Shown here in pieces: positions 5,930 through 13,108 of a stretch of DNA of 17,062 bases. A model generated the notes under the pieces. That model did no database searches. It worked only from the letters and a program-made list of their open reading frames with translations, and was not told where the DNA came from. A program made the translations under genes and the position numbers. Positions within the stretch are counted from its first letter, which is position 1. Every line of letters starts with the position of its first letter. The DNA is taken from the NCBI GenBank assembly GCA_965235415.1, contig CBDDXD010000007.1, forward strand, positions 1 to 17,062, in the 5' to 3' direction. This stretch comes from Fontibacterium subtropicum. Lineage in GTDB: Bacteria; Pseudomonadota; Alphaproteobacteria; Pelagibacterales; Pelagibacteraceae.

Positions 5930-6634
5930 ATGAAACATTTTTTTATTTTAATTGTTGTTTTTTTATTTTGTTTTTCACCTCAGACACAGGCGTCCACAAA
6001 AGATTGTAATTTAAATCCTAGCAAAAATTCTAAAAATTATATTATTGGTTATGGCTCATTGATGGAAAGAGAGTCTAGAATGATCACTAATCCGCAAGCT
6101 CATCGAGTGGAACCAGTGTTGGTGAAGGGTTTTCAAAGGACATGGGGACAAAATGGAGGAAATTACAAGACTACTTTCTTAACTTTGATTGAAAAAAAAG
6201 ATGCAAAACTTAATGCAATTTTTTACTCAGTGAACATTGAAAATTTATTAAAAACTGATCAGCGTGAGAGAAGTTACTGTAGAATTAAAGTGGATGAAAA
6301 AAATTTAGATTTTTATGGCAGAAAAGTTAATAGCAAAGATGCAAATTTTTGGATCTATGCTGCAACTCCAGATCGCTTGAAAAAACCTTCCGCAACTCAC
6401 CCCATCGCGCAATCTTATGTAGATATTTTTATCAATGGTTGTTTACAAACGGAGGAAGAATTTAAACTGCAAGGATTTGCAAAAGATTGTGTACAACTCA
6501 CCTCTGATTGGTCAGAGCAATGGGTGAATGATCGCTTACATGCGCGTAGACCCTTTGCAATAAAAAATGCTGTAAAAATTGATCAATTACTTTCTCAATA
6601 TTTTAGCCATTACTATAATCATCCCATTGATTAA
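5930..6634 (+). CDS. Secreted gamma-glutamylcyclotransferase-like protein
   Basis: The product has 234 residues with a signal peptide (MKHFFILIVVFLFCFSPQTQA, likely cleaved near residue 21). The mature part starts with the family phosphate-loop-like motif IIGYGSLM (38-45), and KTDQRERSYCR (108-118) supplies the acidic residue (Glu113) expected to act as general acid-base. The fold is that of AIG2/GGCT proteins, which form 5-oxoproline from gamma-glutamyl peptides. Most relatives are cytosolic, so export to the periplasm is unusual and suggests a different substrate. Four Cys in the mature protein (residues 26, 117, 171, 186) could form disulphides after export. It is divergent from the deacetylase, with a spacer containing the palindrome; the MFS gene follows after 47 nt. 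Confidence 0.78.
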   Translation: MKHFFILIVVFLFCFSPQTQASTKDCNLNPSKNSKNYIIGYGSLMERESRMITNPQAHRVEPVLVKGFQRTWGQNGGNYKTTFLTLIEKKDAKLNAIFYSVNIENLLKTDQRERSYCRIKVDEKNLDFYGRKVNSKDANFWIYAATPDRLKKPSATHPIAQSYVDIFINGCLQTEEEFKLQGFAKDCVQLTSDWSEQWVNDRLHARRPFAIKNAVKIDQLLSQYFSHYYNHPID

Positions 6635-6681
6635 ATTATTTTTGGTAAAATTTTTTAATCCTCTATACAATCTCTTTTTCT

Positions 6682-7422
6682 ATGGGCGGCATTATTAATT
6701 TTTTTAAAGTCACCTTCATTGATCTTGGCAGGCAGTTTCGACTTAGTTATTTGCCCCCGTTAATGATTTATGTGGCCGCAGGCGTTTCAGGGCTTACTGG
6801 AATTGTTGGAACATTTTTTGTTAAAGATTATTTAAATTTATCCGCAGCCTTTCTTGCAAGTCTTGGATTTTGGGCAGGAATCCCTTGGGTTTTAAAAATG
6901 CCCCTTGGTCATTTAGTAGATTTAATTTGGAGCAGAAAAAATTATTTAGTTTTTTTGGGCGCAGGTTTAATTGGTTTAAGTATTTTAATTATGTACGGAC
7001 TGATTGCTCATACCAAATTCATGGCAGGGTATTTTTCAATTGAGACTTGGTTTGTAATCAGCGTGATTTTATCTCCAATCGGCTATGTCATTCAAGATGT
7101 TGTTGCAGATGCAATGACCGTTGAAGCGGTTCCAAATTTTAATGAACAGGGAAAAAATTATTCAATGGATGAAATTAAAGTCATGCACACAACCATTCAA
7201 ACCCTTGGAAGATTTGCAATTATTTCTGGCACCATTCTTGTAGCCCTTGCTAACATTATAATTTTTAGTAATTCGCAAGGTCTAAGTCAGGAAGAAAAAG
7301 TATCTTTGTATGCCTCCGTTTATTTATACGCTCTAATTATCCCTTTTATTTCTGTCCTTGGTGTATTTTTATCTTTTTATTTAAAACAAAAACAACAAGC
7401 CTTATTCAAACAACTTAAATAA
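6682..7422 (+). pseudogene. MFS transporter (BT1/PucC-like), N-terminal half before a frameshift
   Basis: The frame gives 246 residues carrying the first six or so membrane helices. Motifs include PPLMIYVAAGVSGLTGIVG, a cytoplasmic-loop motif MPLGHLVDLIWSRKNY (about 73-88) resembling MFS motif A, and SPIGYVIQDVVADAMTVEAV (about 134-153), which resembles folate-biopterin/BT1-type transporters. The frame ends at TAA 7420-7422 in CAACTTAAATAAAACCC. Adding one A to the AAA run at 7417-7419 gives ...KQLKIKPLPENLNP... and restores a single frame through 8288, about 535 residues, the normal size for a 12-14 helix member. So the break is one missing base in a homopolymer: either a sequencing slip or a recent mutation. 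The substrate is not identifiable. Confidence 0.75.
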
Positions 7423-7559
7423 AACCCTTACCTGAAAATCTAAATCCAACCAAGGTAAACTGGTGGATTTTAGGAGGCTCTTTAGCATTTGTTATTTTCA
7501 CACTAACCATTGGCTCACTGAAAGTTCCCTTTGCTCAAGAAATTGTTTTCATCGGATCA

Positions 7560-8288
7560 ATGTCCATTGTTATTTTTTTAATGAATAAACTTATGAAAGA
7601 GATGCCAAAACATTTAAGTTACACCATCGTTGGCACCGCTATTATTGTTTTTATTTTTCGTGCAATGCCAGGACCTGGCCCTGGTCTGACTTGGTTTGAA
7701 ATTGATGTGTTAAAATTTGATGAACAATTTTTATCTGCAATTTCTTTAATTGCATCCGTCTTAACCTTACTTGGAATTATTTTTCTAAGATCCTTTATGG
7801 CAAACAATTCCATTGCAAAAATTGTAGTGATTTTATCCATTTTAGGATCGGTATTATTTTTACCAAGTGTTGGAATGTATTATGGCCTTCACCTTTGGAC
7901 AGCTTCAGTTACAGGCGGTGTGGTGGATGCAAGATTTATCGCAATCATTAATACAGCAATTGAATCTCCCCTAGGTCAGGTTGCAATGATTCCAATGTTA
8001 GCTTGGATTGCAAAAAATGCGCCAAGTCATCTAAAGGCAACTTTCTTTGCAGTCTTTGCATCCTTTACCAACCTTGCTTTATCTGCAAATTCACTTGGAA
8101 CTAAATATCTAAATGAGATTTTTATAATCACCCGAGAGGTAAAAGATAAAATAAGTGGAGTTATTCAATCAAAAGCAGATTACTCTGAACTTGGTATTTT
8201 ACTCATTGTAGTGACTTTATTAACCTTAATCATTCCCATCCTCACCGTTTGGTTTATTCAAAAATCAAAGTTTAAAACTTTAGAATAA
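7560..8288 (+). pseudogene. MFS transporter (BT1/PucC-like), C-terminal half after the frameshift
   Basis: From the first ATG this gives 242 residues with about six helices. The same open frame really begins at 7419, and the 47 codons before the ATG encode another membrane segment (NWWILGGSLAFVIFTLTIGS), so 7560 is not a natural start. The conserved stretch FRAMPGPGPGLTWFEIDVL followed by FDEQFL is typical of the second half of BT1-like MFS proteins, between helices 7 and 8. The final helix is followed by a short basic tail (QKSKFKTLE). It belongs with 6682-7422 as one gene; on its own it lacks helix 7 and the first half and would not be expected to transport. Confidence 0.75.
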
Positions 8289-8311
8289 TAATATTTTTAG
8301 ACTTTAATATT

Positions 8312-8334
8312 TTAAAACTGAAGTTTAGTTTTAA
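8312..8334 (+). terminator. Weak A/T hairpin after the MFS gene
   Basis: TTAAAACT (8312-8319) pairs with AGTTTTAA (8327-8334) around a 7-nt loop, 24 nt after the MFS stop, with TTTT five positions later. The stem has only one G-C pair, so termination is uncertain. Confidence 0.3.
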
Positions 8335-8416
8335 GTTTTGATTATGTTAAAACAGCATATAGTATTACTCTATCAATTGATTTTTAAAAAAATCATTAGC
8401 AGATTTGTATTGAATT

Positions 8417-9274
8417 ATGTTCGTTAGCCAATTTTTTAAAAAAATTTTTATCGTTTTAATTTTTATAATCATAAGTGGCTGTAGCATTATAACTGCAGGT
8501 TATAATCGTTTGCCTTTTTTGACGTTACTTGAATTAAATTCTATTTTTGATTTAGCAGACGAACAAAGCCAAAAAGTTCGACCAATTCTTGACTCTTGGT
8601 TGGAATGGCATCGCGCTAATCATTTACCTCGCTATGTTGTTAAATTAGAGGAGTGGGAAAAATTAGTTTTACAAGATTTAACCCCTGCTCAATTTTGTAA
8701 AGAAGTTGAGGTGATTAGAACATTTACTAATGAGGCTGTTGAAAAATTCATTCCAGCCCTCATTCCAATTGCTGAAACCCTAACCCCAGTGCAAATTCAA
8801 AATTGGAATAAATACCAAGATGAAAGAGATAAAGAATTCGTTGAAAATTTTTCAAAGGGTGAAAAGGGTGAGATTATTAACAAAAAAAGACTAGAGCGAT
8901 CCATTGATCGAGCTGAGATGTTTTATGGAACTCTAACTAAAAGTCAAAAAGATGCTCTTGCAAAACGCTTAGAAAAAAGCCTGTTTAATGTGGAGCAAGT
9001 ATTACCAGAGCGAAAGCGCAGACATCTTGATGCGCTAAATGCTGTAAAACTAGTCCAATCGGGAGCTAAACCTTATCCAACTTTAAAGGCGGTGTGGGAC
9101 CGAAATCAAAAATCTCCTGATAAAAAATATGAAGCTTACAGTGAGAAAATGTTACAGGATGGCTGCTCGCAATTATCCGAACTTCATAACAACATGAGTT
9201 TAGAGCAACGCAAAAAAGCTGCACAAAAATTAAATGGTTTTAAAAAAGATTTTGAAAGTTTAATTAAACCTTAA
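8417..9274 (+). CDS. DUF6279-family lipoprotein
   Basis: The product has 285 residues. The N-terminus is a lipoprotein signal: a basic start, then FIVLIFIIISGC, with Cys22 as the lipidation site; Ser at +2 predicts outer-membrane sorting if Lol rules apply. The mature protein starts CSIITAGYNRLPFL and continues DLADEQSQKVRPILDSWLEWHRANHLPRYV, the pattern of DUF6279 proteins in proteobacteria. The rest is charged and helical (about 80-285), with no membrane segment. The family has no assigned function. It stands alone on its strand between the MFS gene and the convergent ceramidase-domain gene, whose stop is 6 nt away. No clear Shine-Dalgarno precedes the ATG. Confidence 0.82.
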   Translation: MFVSQFFKKIFIVLIFIIISGCSIITAGYNRLPFLTLLELNSIFDLADEQSQKVRPILDSWLEWHRANHLPRYVVKLEEWEKLVLQDLTPAQFCKEVEVIRTFTNEAVEKFIPALIPIAETLTPVQIQNWNKYQDERDKEFVENFSKGEKGEIINKKRLERSIDRAEMFYGTLTKSQKDALAKRLEKSLFNVEQVLPERKRRHLDALNAVKLVQSGAKPYPTLKAVWDRNQKSPDKKYEAYSEKMLQDGCSQLSELHNNMSLEQRKKAAQKLNGFKKDFESLIKP

Positions 9275-9280
9275 ATTTTT

Positions 9281-10006
9281 TTAATCTTTAGACGGCGAGA
9301 TAAAAATTAAAACGGCAAGTGCGCCGATAAGATGTTTTAAGGTGTGTCCTGAGATAAGATTTTGTGAAAGGTTAAAAATTTCCACATCATAAAATTCAGC
9401 AACCTTTGCAAAACCATAAAGAATAATTAATGAAGCAAAACACGGACTTTGCTTTTGTGCTTTGGTTAATAATAAAGTTAATACAATAATTATAATTCCA
9501 CCAAACTGAAGAACGGCATAAGGTGTGAGATTGCCATTATAATTCCAAAGTAAAACCGATAAGGGGGCAAGAATTATAAGTTCAGCTAATGTATGAAATC
9601 CAGATCGCTCTGATATTCTAATGCTTGCAAGCATTGCAAGAATAACAGCAAAGACTAATGATAAAGCTAGGCGATCAAAGACAAGGGTGAAATCATTTGG
9701 GCTTAAGTGATAATAAGAACTGCCAAGGCCTGTTAAAATAATTGTTATAAAAAATAAATTTAGCAGAACTGAAAAAGCATTAGATATTTTTACATATTTA
9801 TTTTTATAAAAATTAATTAAACCCCATAAACCAACGATAACGAAGGCAAGATTAGATAATGTATTTGATGCATTTTTTATTCCAAAGAATGTTCTTTGAT
9901 CGGCAAAATTATGATAATTTTGATTCTGCGCTATGGCAGGTAGAAAGATTGCAAGTAACAAAAGAATGATTAAGCCAGCAAGAAAACTTATTTCAGATTT
10001 GCTCAT
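9281..10006 (-). CDS. Ceramidase-domain (CREST superfamily) integral membrane protein
   Basis: The product has 241 residues and about seven membrane helices. Family motifs are present in order: NFADQRTFFGIKNASNTLSN (33-52), LGSSYYHLSPND (94-105, Ser97/His100), FDRLALSLVF (110-119, Asp111), AKVAEFYDVEIF (200-211) and SGHTLKHLIGAL (219-230, His221/His225). Ser, Asp and the three His form the zinc site in alkaline ceramidases, so the metal centre is intact. In bacteria these proteins often occur where no sphingolipid synthesis is known, so the amide substrate is open. The window holds no sphingolipid genes. The gene converges on the lipoprotein and diverges from the small membrane protein at 10049. 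Confidence 0.85.
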   Translation of the reverse strand: MSKSEISFLAGLIILLLLAIFLPAIAQNQNYHNFADQRTFFGIKNASNTLSNLAFVIVGLWGLINFYKNKYVKISNAFSVLLNLFFITIILTGLGSSYYHLSPNDFTLVFDRLALSLVFAVILAMLASIRISERSGFHTLAELIILAPLSVLLWNYNGNLTPYAVLQFGGIIIIVLTLLLTKAQKQSPCFASLIILYGFAKVAEFYDVEIFNLSQNLISGHTLKHLIGALAVLIFISPSKD

Positions 10007-10048
10007 TAAAAGTATAATATATTAAAAAATTCTAAATGAAGAACCTAA

Positions 10049-10303
10049 ATGTTGAAAATAGTTAAACCGGACGCTGGTAAAAATTTTACAAAATTAACTT
10101 CGCGAAAAATTTTAGCAATTTGGTTAATCTTAACGGTGATCCTCACCATTGTAGCACCTAAAATTTTTGATCTAAAAGACATGAAGCCAGATAACATCTT
10201 ATTAATGATGCTTTTTGTTAGTACTTTAATTATGATTTTGTTAATTTTTATAATTAAATTTTTTACAACCGCAAAACAAACCGATAATAAAGATCAATCA
10301 TGA
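10049..10303 (+). CDS. Hypothetical two-helix membrane protein
   Basis: The product has 84 residues: a basic cytoplasmic-type start (MLKIVKPDAGKNFTKLTSRK), a helix at about 21-38, a short acidic loop (DLKDMKPDN), a second helix at about 50-71 (ILLMMLFVSTLIMILLIFIIKFF) and a polar tail. AAGAACC upstream is a poor ribosome binding site. Its TGA overlaps the next ATG in ATGA, so the pair is translationally coupled. No family was recognised. Confidence 0.6.
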   Translation: MLKIVKPDAGKNFTKLTSRKILAIWLILTVILTIVAPKIFDLKDMKPDNILLMMLFVSTLIMILLIFIIKFFTTAKQTDNKDQS

Positions 10304-10569
10304 GTTTAGAAATGATCATCATCACTGTGCTTGCAATTATTTCCTCATTAATTCCAACGATCTACATAAAACTCACTGATAATACTAATTTATCAAATTC
10401 AATTTATATTGTTGGTATTGCCTTAATTGTTGGAACCGTTTCTGCGTGTTTGCTGTATTCTTTAATGGCCTTTGGATTTTTTACGACTTTATACTTTGCA
10501 ATAATTTATATTTTTATTCTAGGTGCTATTTTCTTAACTAAGTATTTAATAAATTTAAATTCAAAATAA
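10300..10569 (+). CDS. Hypothetical three-helix membrane protein
   Basis: The product has 89 residues, nearly all hydrophobic: helices at about 3-23, 34-55 and 60-83 with a short polar loop (KLTDNTNLSN) between the first two. It overlaps the previous gene by 4 nt (ATGA), so the two are likely made together and may form a small membrane complex. No family was recognised. The same strand continues with the bactofilin pair 106 nt later, but two hairpins in between suggest a separate transcript. Confidence 0.6.
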   Translation: MSLEMIIITVLAIISSLIPTIYIKLTDNTNLSNSIYIVGIALIVGTVSACLLYSLMAFGFFTTLYFAIIYIFILGAIFLTKYLINLNSK

Positions 10570-10584
10570 ATAATATCAGCAGAC

Positions 10585-10608
10585 TTAACTAAATTTACTT
10601 TTAGTTAA
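10585..10608 (+). terminator. Hairpin after the small membrane gene pair
   Basis: TTAACTAAA (10585-10593) pairs perfectly with TTTAGTTAA (10600-10608) around a 6-nt loop, 15 nt after the stop at 10569. No T-run follows directly (TAAAATC), so if it terminates it does so poorly. Confidence 0.3.
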
Positions 10609-10627
10609 TAAAATCAAGATTGATTCA

Positions 10628-10650
10628 GACCTTGTCTTAAGGTCCCTTTT
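10628..10650 (+). terminator. Hairpin with short T-run upstream of the bactofilins
   Basis: GACCTT (10628-10633) pairs with AAGGTC (10639-10644) around GTCTT, followed by CCTTTT (10645-10650): a small intrinsic-terminator shape. The right arm GGTCCCTTT (10641-10649) is also the exact complement of AAAGGGACC (10708-10716) inside the first bactofilin gene, so two mutually exclusive structures are possible. Confidence 0.4.
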
Positions 10651-10674
10651 GTAATTAAATTAGCTTTTTAAATT

Positions 10675-11009
10675 ATGCCATCAGTTATTTTAAACGATAC
10701 AATTTTTAAAGGGACCCTGTCGCAAAAGGACAGCATTACATCTGGATGGAACCTTTATTGGCAACATCACCGCAGAAGAAATCATTGTTAAAGATCAATG
10801 GCACTATTAATGGTAATTTAAACGCAAGTGTGAACATTGAAGTAAATGGCAATGTGGTAGGTGATTTAAATTCTGATAAAATTCATCTAACAAGTTTTGC
10901 AAAGGTTCGAGGTAAATTATCTCATAAAAATTTATCTGTGGATGAAGGTGCGCAATTAGAAATTACTGCGCAAACTAGAAAAAGAATTTCTAATTTAAAT
11001 AAAGAATAA
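10675..11009 (+). pseudogene. Bactofilin family gene 1, broken by two +1 insertions
   Basis: Bactofilins are polymer-forming cytoskeletal proteins built of short beta-helix repeats that localise cell-wall enzymes and other factors. Here the coherent protein is spread over three frames: PSVILNDTIFKGTLSQKDSIT (ATG 10675), then LDGTFIGNITAEEIIVKD (from 10742), then NGTINGNLNASVNIEVNG onward (from 10797, ending at TAA 11009). Removing T10741 and C10796 joins them into about 110 residues with regular repeats such as GNI-A, GNL-A, GDL-S and RGKL. The tail (TRKRISNLNKE) is basic. The intact ORF from ATG 10746 is an artefact of the third frame; its first 17 or so residues are out-of-frame sequence. 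The next bactofilin starts 2 nt after this stop. Whether the insertions are real or errors is not decidable from sequence. Confidence 0.8.
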
Positions 11010-11011
11010 TC

Positions 11012-11388
11012 ATGTTTTTTTCCTCAAATAAAAAGGTCGATAATCGTATTGATGGCTTTTCGCACTTAGGGGAAGGCGCAAGTTTTGAGGGTGAAATTCA
11101 TTGCAAAGGTGAAATTGAGATTGCAGGCAAAGTTAAAGGAAATATCTACAGCTAAAACTTTGACGAATATTAGAAACTGGAAAAGTAACAGGACACGTTA
11201 ATGCTGAACGAGTTGAAATCTTAGGCTGCATGCTTGGCAACACGAGTTCATTGAATATTCATGTGGGTGAAAAAGGTGTGGTGACGAGGAGATTTGAGGT
11301 TTGAAGACTAATTTAAGTGTTGCATGAGGGTGCTGATATTTTAGGCCATGTGCAAAAGGCTAAAAAAGATAAAAATAAAAAAGTTTGA
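11012..11388 (+). pseudogene. Bactofilin family gene 2, broken by five small insertions
   Basis: ATG 11012 opens a clean start (MFFSSNKKVDNRIDGFSHLG, then EGEIHCKGEIEIAGKVKGNIYS) that stops at TAA 11153. The bactofilin continues in other frames: KTLT, then ILETGKVTGHVNAERVEILG, later LNIHVGEKGVVT, GDLRFED, LSV, and finally HEGADILGHVQKAKKDKNKKV, ending at TGA 11386-11388. Dropping T11153, A11166 (or 11167), A11287, TAAT 11309-11312 and G11322 gives one protein of about 120 residues with the expected VxGxIxA-type repeats and GA-x-x-xGHV ending. Substitutions appear few, so the damage is recent or artificial. The 119 nt after it, to the next ATG at 11508, hold no gene that I can support, only an AGAGGA ribosome binding site at its end. 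Confidence 0.78.
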
Positions 11389-11507
11389 TTCAGACAAAAT
11401 TAGATATTTAGAACACAATCAAAGAGCTTCTTAATACAATTTAGAGTTTAAAGTTAATAATTGTGAAATTTTCTTTAATAAAAAAAGAACTTCTATAAAG
11501 AGGAACT

Positions 11508-12038
11508 ATGGTTATTGAAGCTTTAGTTGCCCTTGGCATTATTACAATTGCAACGGTGAATGCACCCGTTGAAACTAAAGCTCCGCAAGAAATAAAATCT
11601 GTTTCAACAACAATTGATACAAATAAAGCAGTAAAGCCAAAGGCAAAACCTAAGAAGAAAAAAGCTGCAAAAAAAGTTAATGTAGATCCTGCAAAACAAC
11701 AGCCTACTAAAGAACTTGCAAAGAAAGAAACTGTAAAATCAGAATCTGCAAAACCAGAGCCTGTTACAACAGTCAGTTCACCAGAGCAAAAATCTAATCA
11801 GTCTAATCTTCTTTATTATATTTTAGGTTTTCTAACCTTAGGAGCCACAGCTGCTTATTTTTATTTTAGGAAAAAAAGTCAAACTACAGATGCTAAAATT
11901 TACACCAGCGATGAATTGAAACAAAGTTTACAACAAGACACAGATAAATTTAAATATCAACCACCAACTCCTAGCGCAGAGCCACAATCACAAAGTTCAT
12001 CAGATCCAAAGACTGATGATGAGAATAAAAAATCTTAA
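11508..12038 (+). CDS. Lys/Pro/Ala-rich membrane protein of unknown function
   Basis: The product has 176 residues. A hydrophobic N-terminus (MVIEALVALGIITIATVNAP) may be a membrane anchor or signal. It is followed by a low-complexity segment (about 20-98) rich in K, A, P, T and E, with KPKAKPKKKKAAKK as its core, resembling the extended linkers of TonB-like proteins or cationic histone-like tails. A membrane helix follows at about 101-119 (LLYYILGFLTLGATAAYFYF), stopped by RKK, and then a polar, Gln/Ser/Pro-rich tail (DELKQSLQQDTDKFKYQPPT...). AGAGGA at 11499-11504 precedes the ATG closely. It is intact although it directly follows the broken bactofilins; a link to them is possible but rests on position only. 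No family was recognised. Confidence 0.65.
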   Translation: MVIEALVALGIITIATVNAPVETKAPQEIKSVSTTIDTNKAVKPKAKPKKKKAAKKVNVDPAKQQPTKELAKKETVKSESAKPEPVTTVSSPEQKSNQSNLLYYILGFLTLGATAAYFYFRKKSQTTDAKIYTSDELKQSLQQDTDKFKYQPPTPSAEPQSQSSSDPKTDDENKKS

Positions 12039-12054
12039 AAAGTTTTTATAAAAT

Positions 12055-12076
12055 ATTATTTTTCTAAAAAAATAAT
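12055..12076. terminator. A/T-only hairpin at convergent gene ends
   Basis: ATTATTTTT (12055-12063) pairs with AAAAATAAT (12068-12076) around CTAA, spanning the stop of the bicarbonate permease gene and lying 16 nt after the stop at 12038. It reads the same way from both sides and could serve both genes, but has no G-C pair. Confidence 0.3.
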
Positions 12077-13005
12077 TTAGCAATAAATGTATAAAGCGGG
12101 ATTCCAATTATAATATTTATTGGAAAAGTAAGTCCTAAAGACATTCCAAAATAAAGCGATGGATTAGCTTGTGGTAGGGCGTATTTTAATGCAGCTGGCA
12201 CTGCAATATAAGAAGCACTTGCTGATAAAACCATTAATAAAATAGTTTCTCCCAAACCCACCCCAGCAATTTTGCAAATAATTAAAGCTAATAAAGCATG
12301 AACGGGTGGTGCAAATATTCCATACACTAAAACATAGATAGGTTTGTTTAAAACTTGTTTAAAATTTTTAGCAACCATCAATCCCATATCCAGTAAGAAA
12401 AATGCAAGCATGCCTTTAAATAAATCAATTGAAAAAGGTGCCATTATTCTCTCTCCCGTAGATCCTGCAAAAAGACCAACGATCATAGCGCCAATTAAAA
12501 GTAACTGTGCACCGTCGGTGAAAGATTTGTGCAACAAGTTTAATGAACTTCCTTTTTTATTTGATTTTGCAGCATTTGCTAAAAAGACTGCAAGGATAAT
12601 TGCAGGAGATTCCATTAATGCCATGGCAGCTGCCATATGACCGCCATAAGAAATTTGATTTAGATCTAAAAATTGACTTGCGGTAATAAAAGTAACTGCA
12701 CTTACCGAGCCATAGGTTGCAGCAATTGCAGCTGCATCATAATTATTTAATTTTTTTTTAAGAAAAAAGTAACCAAGGATTGGAACTATAATTGCAAGCA
12801 TTACCGCAATGGATAAGGTTTTTGCAATATCAATTGTTAATCCTGATTTTTGTAAAGCAAATCCACCCTTTAAACCCAGAGCCATTAACAGATATAAAGA
12901 TAAAAATTTTGTAATTGCTGGAGGAATTTCTAAATTAGATCGAACAGCACCTGCAAAAACACCAAAGATAAAAAATAAAATTGCAGGATCTAGTATATTT
13001 TGCAT
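12064..13005 (-). CDS. SbtA-family sodium-dependent bicarbonate permease
   Basis: The product has 313 residues and about ten membrane helices in two inverted halves. Landmarks of the SbtA family are DPAILFFIFGVFAGAVRSNLEIPP at the start, LMALGLKGG (about 40-48), GSVSAVTFITA (about 99-109), YGGHMAAAMALMESPAIIL (about 119-137) and SASASYIAVPAAL (about 260-272). Cyanobacterial SbtA imports bicarbonate with sodium under control of the PII-like SbtB; no sbtB-like gene is visible here. In a heterotroph it may supply bicarbonate for carboxylases, or carry another anion, since many family members are uncharacterised. It diverges from the dienelactone hydrolase gene and converges with the Lys/Pro-rich protein. 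Confidence 0.88.
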   Translation of the reverse strand: MQNILDPAILFFIFGVFAGAVRSNLEIPPAITKFLSLYLLMALGLKGGFALQKSGLTIDIAKTLSIAVMLAIIVPILGYFFLKKKLNNYDAAAIAATYGSVSAVTFITASQFLDLNQISYGGHMAAAMALMESPAIILAVFLANAAKSNKKGSSLNLLHKSFTDGAQLLLIGAMIVGLFAGSTGERIMAPFSIDLFKGMLAFFLLDMGLMVAKNFKQVLNKPIYVLVYGIFAPPVHALLALIICKIAGVGLGETILLMVLSASASYIAVPAALKYALPQANPSLYFGMSLGLTFPINIIIGIPLYTFIAKLFF

Positions 13006-13108
13006 TTATTTTAATTTTTTGTCAGTTCTATTATCATATTCTTCTTATTTGTCGTGATTTTAAATTTATAAATATTAATTTTATTAAAATTAGCTATTAT
13101 TAGAAACC

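Noticed and set aside
8393..8408. Inverted A/T repeat around GATTTTT-AA-AAAAATC upstream of the lipoprotein gene.
   Set aside because: It is a homopolymer-driven dyad with one G-C pair per arm; no further support for a regulatory role.
10746..10796. ATG 10746 as the start of a complete bactofilin.
   Set aside because: The first 17 residues are the out-of-frame reading of LDGTFIGNITAEEIIVKD, which itself is clear bactofilin sequence; the apparent start arises from the upstream insertions.
10620..11395. TTGATTCAGAC occurs at 10620-10630 and 11385-11395 as a direct repeat flanking the bactofilin pair.
   Set aside because: An 11-mer repeated twice in 17 kb of AT-rich DNA is expected by chance many times over, and no mobile element features accompany it.
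13076..13092. A/T palindrome TAATTTTA-T-TAAAATTA upstream of the dienelactone hydrolase.
   Set aside because: It is composed only of A and T and overlaps the probable promoter -10 area; such dyads are frequent by chance here.
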